A DNA stretch of 11,783 bases, taken from the NCBI GenBank assembly GCA_030950965.1, contig JAUZQP010000088.1:1-11783 (forward strand). The letters run 5' to 3'. The stretch comes from Mariprofundaceae bacterium. GTDB lineage: Bacteria > Pseudomonadota > Zetaproteobacteria > Mariprofundales > Mariprofundaceae. The notes under the pieces were generated by a model. That model worked only from the letters and a program-made list of their open reading frames with translations, did no database searches and had not been told where the DNA came from. Of the stretch, positions 1 through 5,151 are shown in pieces (positions within the stretch are counted from its first letter, which is position 1; every line of letters starts with the position of its first letter). Made by a program: the position numbers and the translations under genes.

Positions 1-2
1 AG

Positions 3-83
3 GGCGAATTGTATAATACACCCCTCCTTATCAGGGATACCAACGAGTATGGATTCATGGTCTTTCTCAATAATATCAATGGT
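3..83 (-). other. Possible gene fragment running off the window edge
   Basis: On the minus strand, just after a TAA at 84-86, an open frame of 27 codons runs to the window edge. It reads TIDIIEKDHESILVGIPDKE and then GCIIQFA, which looks like genuine soluble-protein sequence (charged and hydrophobic residues alternate as in a beta strand). It has no ATG or GTG start inside the window, so it is either the body of a gene that has lost its start or a chance open frame. It lies directly behind the apparently truncated membrane/coil gene, so it may be the other half of a recombination scar. No family is recognised. Confidence 0.2.
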
Positions 84-104
84 TTATGAGACCAACAGAA
101 AGCG

Positions 105-437
105 TTATAAACAGAAATGTTTAACCTCTTCCGCTGTTAACTGAATACTTTGATGTTCAAAGTTTGAACTAGTATTTTTGCATTTATTTAAAAGGTCAAC
201 TAGATTCTTAATTTGCGTTGTAAACACTACTAATTTGGCTTCTGCAAAATCTTCCAAATTTTGATTTAATACATTACCTTCAGTTTTTAAATTTTCTTCG
301 GCTTCTTGAAACCTCCTCTGTGATTTTCTTACAATTGTTTCAGCTTCTTTATTTTTACTCTTAGCATCAAAACCTTTTTTGATACCTGTTACAGCTGCTG
401 CTAAAGCAATTCCACCCAATATAAATGGTATTGGCAT
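105..437 (-). CDS. Small N-terminally anchored coiled-coil protein, probably C-terminally truncated
   Basis: The 110-residue protein starts MPIPFILGGIALAAAV, a hydrophobic Gly/Ala-rich segment (residues 3-19). A KKGFDAK turn follows, then a long charged helical stretch (about 24-88) with coiled-coil character. From memory, this N-terminus resembles a family often mis-annotated as chemotaxis protein, found in small accessory operons; full-length members are roughly twice as long and carry a second Gly/Ala-rich membrane segment. Here the reading frame stops soon after TAEEV, before any such segment, so truncation is likely but not proven. The ATG at 435-437 has an AGGGG ribosome-binding site about 7 bases upstream and follows the YkgJ-like stop by two bases, so it is the last gene of the minus-strand operon. 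Function is unknown; membrane anchoring is inferred. Confidence 0.7.
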   Translation of the reverse strand: MPIPFILGGIALAAAVTGIKKGFDAKSKNKEAETIVRKSQRRFQEAEENLKTEGNVLNQNLEDFAEAKLVVFTTQIKNLVDLLNKCKNTSSNFEHQSIQLTAEEVKHFCL

Positions 438-439
438 AA

Positions 440-730
440 TTATTCCCCTATTATGATATTAAAACTACTGCTTAGTTTGTTTTTTAATTGCAATTGGTTG
501 CAGACTTTTGCATTTTCAATATAAAAGTCTTTTTTCGAAAAAAAATCTATATATCTCACCTGATACATCTCATCTACCCTACATATAGAGGGTCTAGTTT
601 CGTAAATTTTGCATGTGTTATCAGTTTCATTAAAGTACAAACACACACCATTGCCTGAATCAAACTCTTTTAATTCATCAACAGTTGAGATATTTTGACA
701 ACATAAGCCACAACTCGTACAAGGAAACAT
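440..730 (-). CDS. YkgJ-like cysteine-cluster protein (putative Zn/Fe-chelating domain)
   Basis: The 96-residue protein begins MFPCTSCGLCCQ. It has the hallmark C-x2-C-x2-CC cluster (C4, C7, C10, C11), then C30, C40 in CKIYETRPSIC, C50 and a late C77. The CxxY..RP..C pattern is typical of the YkgJ/UPF0153 family, predicted to bind zinc or an iron-sulfur cluster; its biochemical role is not established. A longer reading to 787 is possible, but the ATG at 728-730 is preferred because the upstream TerB-like stop overlaps it as TAATG, the usual arrangement for translational coupling. Family members are often about this size or somewhat longer. The gene is AT-rich like its neighbours and unlike the rest of the window. 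Its fixed position between a TerB-like and a membrane/coil gene suggests a metal- or redox-sensing part in a small accessory system (inference). Confidence 0.8.
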   Translation of the reverse strand: MFPCTSCGLCCQNISTVDELKEFDSGNGVCLYFNETDNTCKIYETRPSICRVDEMYQVRYIDFFSKKDFYIENAKVCNQLQLKNKLSSSFNIIIGE

Positions 731-1125
731 TATAATTTTATAAGAGCTTGCCCTTGCCTTGAGATAGATAAAATTGATTGACTCCACTCTGCATACACAA
801 CAGCTATAGATTCACTTATATTAAATTTCTCAATGATTACGTTTAAAATATTTTGTTCTTCTTCCTGTAACCCATCAGCATAAACAAGTGCCATCATTTC
901 TAGCAGAATTATTTTCTGACTTTCTGTGTTTTCAACCTCTTCTAAAATTCGGTTCAAATTAAATTCTTTTTCTGAATACGCTACATCCTTAATTTGCATT
1001 TCTAAACAATATGTAGCTATTATACTTTTCTCATTTTGAGAAAAGTCTCCATCACTTCTTGCTAAATGATTGGCTAATGTTAAAAATGCTATTTTCTCAT
1101 TACCATTTAATCTATTTAAAAACAT
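730..1125 (-). CDS. TerB-like (tellurite-resistance TerB family) protein
   Basis: The 131-residue, mostly helical soluble protein shows the two-fold TerB pattern. A first acidic loop lies in LARSDGDFSQNEKSII (about 22-37). A second, YADGLQEEEQNILNVI, lies at about 83-98. Each has an A-x-DG followed by an E-containing helix, the arrangement of the metal-binding acidic residues in TerB folds. A tryptophan in the last third (AEWSQS) also fits. The ATG at 1123-1125 is preceded by AAGGAGAT at good spacing, the strongest ribosome-binding site in this block. It is the first of three tightly packed genes (TerB-like, YkgJ-like, membrane/coil). TerB-like domains occur in tellurite, stress and phage-defence contexts and probably sense metal or act at membranes. 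The specific task here is unknown. Confidence 0.75.
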   Translation of the reverse strand: MFLNRLNGNEKIAFLTLANHLARSDGDFSQNEKSIIATYCLEMQIKDVAYSEKEFNLNRILEEVENTESQKIILLEMMALVYADGLQEEEQNILNVIIEKFNISESIAVVYAEWSQSILSISRQGQALIKL

Positions 1126-1178
1126 TTATATATCTCCTTTTTGTAATACAATAATTCTTTTGGCGTTATGTTTTTATT

Positions 1179-1427
1179 TTAAATTTTATTAATGTAATAC
1201 CCATGAGGATATGGAGGTGTTGGTTTAACCCACTCTATATTAATATTATACTGGGTTCTTATTTTTCGAATAGTTCTAGTCCAATCTCTTACCCCAGATA
1301 TTTCTTTTAAAAATAATGGAGTAAACGCCTTTTCAGGTGAGTTTTCAAATAATACTTTTAATTTTTTAATACCACTTTGTTCTTGAGATACTAAAGTCAT
1401 TACTTCTAACTCTGTTTTATTTGCCAT
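1179..1427 (-). CDS. Small winged-helix DNA-binding protein
   Basis: The 82-residue protein has no signal peptide or membrane segment. After an N-terminal helix, residues about 36-60 (FTPLFLKEISG then RDWTRTIRKIRTQY) look like a helix-turn-helix with a W-x-R-x-I-R recognition helix. The end, NIEWVKPTPPYPHGYYINK, looks like a beta wing closing on a GYY strand. The same pattern is seen in C-terminal winged-helix modules of some restriction endonucleases, so the gene could be a stand-alone regulator or a detached domain of a larger enzyme. The ATG at 1425-1427 has AAGGAA about 7 bases upstream. It lies upstream of, and in the same direction as, the TerB-like operon with a 53-bp gap, so it may regulate or belong to it (inference). 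It is AT-rich like the rest of the block. Confidence 0.6.
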   Translation of the reverse strand: MANKTELEVMTLVSQEQSGIKKLKVLFENSPEKAFTPLFLKEISGVRDWTRTIRKIRTQYNINIEWVKPTPPYPHGYYINKI

Positions 1428-1470
1428 TGATATTCCTTAATTCCATAAATTCAAAATATTTTTTAAACAT

Positions 1471-1579
1471 AACGTCGAGGATGAGGAGCAGCTTGCCTGT
1501 CTCACTCGATCCGTTTGTTGCTCCTGCGGTTGGTTGTTCGCAGGCGTTTGGGGGTGAAGAGCTCCTCATCCTCGACGTT
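1471..1579. repeat. 19-bp perfect inverted repeat with nested hairpin at a composition boundary
   Basis: The left arm AACGTCGAGGATGAGGAGC (1471-1489) and right arm 1561-1579 are exact reverse complements, separated by 71 bp. Inside the loop a smaller stem, CCTGCG...CGCAGG, can form around 1523-1544. The unit lies where the AT-rich block ends and GC-balanced DNA begins. No flanking target duplication is visible (AAACAT on the left, GCTCCC on the right). The size and the AAC...GTT ends recall an integron attC site, but the stem is perfectly paired and the core-site consensus is not met. It may be a MITE-like or other dispersed repeat. Confidence 0.75.
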
Positions 1580-1603
1580 GCTCCCGAGGAACGAGGGAGC
1601 AAC
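1577..1603. repeat. 9-bp stem hairpin abutting the inverted repeat
   Basis: GTTGCTCCC (1577-1585) and GGGAGCAAC (1595-1603) form a perfect 9-bp stem around a 9-base loop. Its first three bases are shared with the right arm of the larger inverted repeat, so the two structures cannot both be fully formed. There is no long T-run on either side, so it is not a classical intrinsic terminator. A related but degraded copy lies at 4858-4875. Confidence 0.6.
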
Positions 1604-1826
1604 TAATTATTATACGGAATGAGTTCCGCATATCGATAAAACTTAGAGGATATACAGAACGCGCTGATTCATTGATTTCAACCATTACCGTGTAATACCT
1701 CCACCGCTTCATCACATTCGTCATCTGTGTATAGGCTCGACGATAACGGCAAAAGCAGAACAATCAATTTAGCGATGATAAAACGCCCTGAATGTGTACC
1801 ATAAGCGCACACTGCATTGCAAAGCA
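1604..1826. other. Non-coding stretch between the hairpin repeats and the tonB stop codon
   Basis: Short open frames here do not resemble known proteins and overlap the repeats, so none is called. A weak CGGAA-TGAG-TTCCG stem lies near 1614-1627. No clear terminator with a T-run follows the TonB stop on the minus strand. Nothing else is recognised. Confidence 0.4.
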
Positions 1827-2585
1827 TCAACTATCTAAACGGTATTGCATCACAAAGCGCAGGTGTAGTGGGAGGGTAAGTTTTTCGGGGGGGAGTTGCA
1901 GCGGCATGGCATCTGCGATGGCTGTTTTGGTGGCTTTTTGTAGGGCTGCGTGCGCACCACTTAGATGAATGTTGCAGGCGTGGCCTGTGCTGTCTACATC
2001 CAGTTCAACCAACACATCACCCTCCATATGGCGGCGACGAGCGGAGCGTGGGTAGTGTTTTTGCTGCTCAATCAATGCTAATGCTCGACGCATATAATCG
2101 TGCTTTAATGCCGCTACATCGACGACGGGGGCAGGTGGCGGTGTTACTGCTGCGGCAACAATAGGTGTTGCTATGGGTTGGGGTGCTGTGGGAGTATTTA
2201 TAGGCTGAGGCGTGACGGTGACCACCTCGGTAACAGCAGCTTTAGGCGGTGTTTTCGGTTTTACTGTTCGCTTGGGTTTCGAGGGCGTAGGACGCACCTT
2301 CTTTTCTACCTTCGCGATGACCGTGACAGGCGGCTTGGCGGCAATGACTGGTGCAACCACAGGTTTCGGTTTCATGATTGGTTGCGGTAGTTTTTCCACC
2401 TGTTTGGGTGTGACTAAAAAGACCTCTAGCGGTGGTGGTGGCGGATCTTTTTGTGCCGTTTCATGGGTTTGCACCCACTCCACTGCTGCCACCAAGGCAA
2501 TATGCACCCCCATCGCCAAAAACATGGCGATCAACCAAATCAACAGCCGACCTGTTGCTGGGATGGAGGGTGCATCTGCCTTCAT
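1827..2585 (-). CDS. tonB: TonB family energy transducer
   Basis: The 252-residue inner-membrane protein couples the proton-motive force, via ExbB/ExbD, to outer-membrane receptors. It has a short cytoplasmic N-terminus and one membrane helix (about 13-35, starting RLLIWLIAMFLAM). A long Pro/Lys-rich periplasmic linker follows (about 48-152, opening with a run of prolines). The C-terminal TonB domain (about 165-250) contains YPRSARRR (178-185) and the strand EGDVLVELDVD, the usual receptor-contacting core. It starts 3 bases after the stop of the receptor gene with no strong ribosome-binding site, suggesting translational coupling and a shared transcript. It is therefore probably a dedicated TonB for that receptor. 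No exbB or exbD is present in the window, so they must be encoded elsewhere. Family assignment is secure; dedication to this receptor is inference. Confidence 0.92.
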   Translation of the reverse strand: MKADAPSIPATGRLLIWLIAMFLAMGVHIALVAAVEWVQTHETAQKDPPPPPLEVFLVTPKQVEKLPQPIMKPKPVVAPVIAAKPPVTVIAKVEKKVRPTPSKPKRTVKPKTPPKAAVTEVVTVTPQPINTPTAPQPIATPIVAAAVTPPPAPVVDVAALKHDYMRRALALIEQQKHYPRSARRRHMEGDVLVELDVDSTGHACNIHLSGAHAALQKATKTAIADAMPLQLPPEKLTLPLHLRFVMQYRLDS

Positions 2586-2588
2586 ACT

Positions 2589-4775
2589 TTAGAACACTGC
2601 TCGTGCCTGCACAAAGAAGCTGCGCCCTTCACCAGGCAAACGCGATCCTGTTGCCACGGCGGAGCTCTGCCCTGCCACATTCGTCGTCACGCGGTTATAA
2701 CCACCCAAGTGCGATTGATAAAAGCGGTCGAATATATTGTTAACGCCACCACTAATATCGATGCCATTCGTCAGCACGTAGCGACCATGCAGATTAAACA
2801 GACTGTAACCAGACGTTTTCTGTTCGGCATTGGTGATCGAAACATCATTTTGCTTGCCGTAGATCACGCTTTGCGCCGTGAGTGACCAATCATCTTGACC
2901 GTAATAACTCGCCCCCATCATGCCGTTGAGTGGTGCGATGCGGTACAGATTATCCGCCACATCATTCCGTTTGCCACGCACGTAGCTAAGGGTTCCGTCC
3001 AAGGAAATTGCATCACTCAGGTTCCAACCAAATCCCGTATCAAAGCCATACAATGTCGCCGATACATTGGAGAATTGCAGTGGCGTACAAAAAGGATCAG
3101 CAGGATTAGCAGTACAGAAACCACCGCCACGGAGTGCATTCCCCTGTGCTGCACGGAAGTTATAAGCCGCACCACTGTTGAGCGATACGCCCTGAATGTA
3201 ATGATTCACACGCTTGTAGAACATGTGGGGGGTGAAGTAGCCAAGATCGCTCTTCCAGTCCACACCGATGTCCATGTCATAGGCGGTTTCAGGGCTAAGG
3301 TTCACGTCACCCACATAGGTGCGTTTATCGGCAAGTCCCGCTGTTGATTCCAGCGGCGACCACAAATAACGCTCTTGGTAGGCAGGCGCGCGTTGCTTCC
3401 GGGCAAGACCCACCACGATGTGTGTATCTTCGTTGATCGCCTGGGTGAGCAGTAGGCTAAGGTCAAACAGGTTATCCTGTTTCGCTCTAGCAGTGTTGTT
3501 GAAGCTCGTTGCCAGTGTGTTAATGGCTCCTGTCAGCATGCCAAAACCAGTGGCGGATACCGCATCACTGTTCATATTGACGCGACTGTAACGCGCACCC
3601 GTTTGAATTTTCAAACTGCTCGTCAACATCGCTTCCCATTCGGTAAACAGGCTGAACCGTTCGCGGGTGGTATGGTTATAGTTTTGCAGAGAAAACGCCG
3701 TACTCAATGGGTTAAATACATCGGCATTGTGGCGCGCTAACCAGCCATCTGTGCCGATGGTTAATTGCTGTTCTTCGCCGAGTGGCAGTGTGGCATGCAG
3801 CTTGTAGCCCATATCGCGCACATGAGTTAAGGCATAGCGTTGCATGGGCGGCGTTCCTGGCATGCCAAGCATCAGAGGGTTTTGACGCAAGGAATAATTG
3901 TCCATCGCATGATCGGTATTGCCATAGTGCAGGTCAAACAACCAGCGTGTAGCAGCATCATCATGGCTGCGGTAGCCCGCCCGATAGCTGTTGCCTTTAA
4001 CGGAGATAATATCCATCGGAAGCGCAGGCGAGCCGCTGTTCTCGACCTTTTCGTGACCATAACCCAAGGTGAATTCCCCTGCGTTAAAGTCGTGACCGTA
4101 ATCTACCCCAAACAAATGGCGACGGTATTGCGTAGGTACAACATCCAAGCCGTTGCCAGCCGTCATGCCCTGTCCACGATCGCTATTGCCTTGGATTTGC
4201 AGGCGATCATTCGCCGTGCCTGCGCCCAGTTGTGCGGCAAAGGTCGATGCCTGCTGGTTGCTGTCGTAACCGGCGGCAACATTGGCGTGAGGCGTGATGT
4301 CATCGCCTGTGCCATAAGGTAGATAGGCAGACTTGAGCGAGATCACACCGCCGATGCTTTCGGCACCCGCACTGACAGGCGCAACACCACGGTATACGCG
4401 CATCTCTTTGACCTGCGATGGTGCAACATGACTCAACGGCGGATCCATCCAGTTCGGCCCTGCTGGTGCGACGTTCAAACCATCCAACTGCGTGTTAACA
4501 CGTGCGCCAAACATGCCACGGTATTGGGCAATGCCGGTGAGCGTACCATTTTTATTCACGTTCGCGCCAGGCACGGCACGCAACATTTCAGCCGTATCTA
4601 CAGGCACGTAATTCTGGTCTAAGGGGCTAATGCTCACATAGTCTGGCTGACTGATTGCTTGGTCATGTACCTGAATCACAGCCAACTCTTCCGCCGCGAC
4701 CATCTGCGCCGAAAACAATACCGCTAGCAACGTGCCTGCTGGTATAAGGTGATAATATCGTGGTCGGTTTTGCAT
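2589..4775 (-). CDS. TonB-dependent outer-membrane receptor, copper-receptor-like (OprC/NosA-type) plug
   Basis: The 728-residue receptor starts at the ATG at 4773-4775. That start is preferred over one seven codons upstream because GAGGGG lies about 8 bases before it and the signal peptide then begins normally. Residues 1-28 form the signal peptide, with likely cleavage after MVAA. The plug spans roughly 50-150, with QYRGMFGARVNTQLDG and GPNWMDPPLSHV, followed by VYRGVAPVSAGAESIGG. The rest is the 22-stranded barrel, ending in aromatic F as outer-membrane proteins do. The plug recalls copper receptors (OprC/NosA). As remembered, those have a CxxxM copper motif before DPP, whereas here the Cys position is Gly106 and Met110 is kept. 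A Met-rich loop (LMLGMPGTPPM) and a two-Cys loop (FCTANPADPFC) are also seen. Substrate is uncertain: copper or another metal or chelate. It is co-transcribed with tonB. Confidence 0.9.
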   Translation of the reverse strand: MQNRPRYYHLIPAGTLLAVLFSAQMVAAEELAVIQVHDQAISQPDYVSISPLDQNYVPVDTAEMLRAVPGANVNKNGTLTGIAQYRGMFGARVNTQLDGLNVAPAGPNWMDPPLSHVAPSQVKEMRVYRGVAPVSAGAESIGGVISLKSAYLPYGTGDDITPHANVAAGYDSNQQASTFAAQLGAGTANDRLQIQGNSDRGQGMTAGNGLDVVPTQYRRHLFGVDYGHDFNAGEFTLGYGHEKVENSGSPALPMDIISVKGNSYRAGYRSHDDAATRWLFDLHYGNTDHAMDNYSLRQNPLMLGMPGTPPMQRYALTHVRDMGYKLHATLPLGEEQQLTIGTDGWLARHNADVFNPLSTAFSLQNYNHTTRERFSLFTEWEAMLTSSLKIQTGARYSRVNMNSDAVSATGFGMLTGAINTLATSFNNTARAKQDNLFDLSLLLTQAINEDTHIVVGLARKQRAPAYQERYLWSPLESTAGLADKRTYVGDVNLSPETAYDMDIGVDWKSDLGYFTPHMFYKRVNHYIQGVSLNSGAAYNFRAAQGNALRGGGFCTANPADPFCTPLQFSNVSATLYGFDTGFGWNLSDAISLDGTLSYVRGKRNDVADNLYRIAPLNGMMGASYYGQDDWSLTAQSVIYGKQNDVSITNAEQKTSGYSLFNLHGRYVLTNGIDISGGVNNIFDRFYQSHLGGYNRVTTNVAGQSSAVATGSRLPGEGRSFFVQARAVF

Positions 4776-4818
4776 CGTCAAGTCCCCTCTTCTCATAGGG
4801 CGAAAGACTAAAGGGGCA

Positions 4819-4848
4819 AATATTTTTTCCCATGTGACATAGTGTCAC
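4819..4848 (-). promoter_or_regulatory. Candidate promoter of the receptor-tonB operon
   Basis: Reading the minus strand, GTGACA (4848-4843) is a 5/6 match to the -35 consensus. It is followed after 18 bp by AATATT (4824-4819), a 4/6 match to -10. The start codon is about 43 bp further on. The assignment comes from consensus matching only. Confidence 0.35.
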
Positions 4849-4849
4849 A
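4833..4849. promoter_or_regulatory. Palindromic operator candidate TGTGACATAGTGTCACA
   Basis: TGTGAC and GTCACA form a perfect inverted repeat with a 5-bp spacer, 58 bp upstream of the receptor start. It covers the putative -35 element, as expected of a repressor site. It resembles a CRP/FNR-family half-site pair, but the spacing between TGTGA and TCACA is 7 rather than the canonical 6. The regulator is unknown; a metal-responsive repressor would suit the receptor. Confidence 0.45.
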
Positions 4850-4857
4850 GGTCAGTT

Positions 4858-4875
4858 GTTGCTCCCAACGAAGGG
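4858..4875. repeat. Degraded relative of the 1577-1603 hairpin
   Basis: GTTGCTCCC followed by AACGAAGGG matches the 1577-1603 unit if four bases (GAGG) of its loop are removed and one A is added. The final GAGCAAC arm is missing, so it no longer forms a stem. It lies just upstream of the receptor operator. Confidence 0.3.
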
Positions 4876-4948
4876 CTTAGGTTTATCTCACCCTTGGTGG
4901 TAACGCATGGGTTACGCCATCACTTCCCGCCAGCAACGCATGAACAAC

Positions 4949-5038
4949 CCATCAACAAAATACATTCAATTAAATCATATAGTTATGTTGCCTAACCTTC
5001 TTTTTAAGCGGCTAAAATCAACAAACCATCAACAAAAT
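4949..5038. repeat. 13-bp direct repeat pair
   Basis: CCATCAACAAAAT occurs at 4949-4961 and again at 5026-5038, with start points 77 bp apart. The DNA between is AT-rich without a credible gene. This 4776-5151 gap otherwise holds the receptor promoter and the dispersed palindromes listed separately. Confidence 0.5.
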
Positions 5039-5076
5039 CAACTCCAGAAAGGCACATACCTTCGGGCTTTCTTCTG

Positions 5077-5099
5077 GTTCCCATGCTCTGCGTGGTAAC
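5077..5099. repeat. Imperfect palindrome (GTTCCCATGC / GCGTGGTAAC)
   Basis: A 10-bp stem with one mismatch and one G-T pair closes a 3-base TCT loop. The form GTTCCCA-GC-TCT-GCGTGG-AAC is, from memory, a recurrent intergenic palindrome in several gamma- and betaproteobacteria. It lies 4 bases before a second dispersed palindrome, so the two may travel as one composite repeat downstream of the helicase gene. Confidence 0.55.
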
Positions 5100-5103
5100 G
5101 AGG

Positions 5104-5136
5104 GCAAATCGCCGCTCGCGATTTTTGCACGCGGCT
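5104..5136 (+). repeat. Dispersed REP-like palindrome, copy 1
   Basis: GCAAATCGC (5104-5112) pairs with GCGATTTTTGC (5118-5128) with a 2-base bulge, followed by a GGCTC end (5132-5136). It matches the right end of the MITE at 11200-11348 and copy 2 at 8066-8105. It lies 16 bp downstream of the helicase stop codon. No T-run follows the stem on the minus strand, so termination activity is doubtful. Confidence 0.7.
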
Positions 5137-5151
5137 CTCACACTCAACTGT

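Noticed and set aside
1471..1603. A typical integron attC site
   Set aside because: The length and AAC...GTT ends fit, but the arms pair perfectly with no extrahelical bases, and the RYYYAAC and GTTRRRY cores are not met.
1417..1763. Short ORFs on both strands over the repeat region
   Set aside because: They are made mostly of the inverted repeats, lack ribosome-binding sites and resemble no protein family.
2178..4622. Long plus-strand ORFs opposite tonB and the receptor
   Set aside because: Antisense shadows of clearly coding minus-strand genes; their composition is Arg/His/Cys-rich and resembles no family.
4833..4849. Canonical CRP binding site
   Set aside because: TGTGA and TCACA are 7 bp apart, not 6, so it is listed only as an unassigned palindromic operator.
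5044..5077. CCAGAA...TTCTGG stem as terminator of the helicase gene
   Set aside because: The stem is interrupted, the loop is long, and only a short, displaced T-rich stretch follows on the minus strand.
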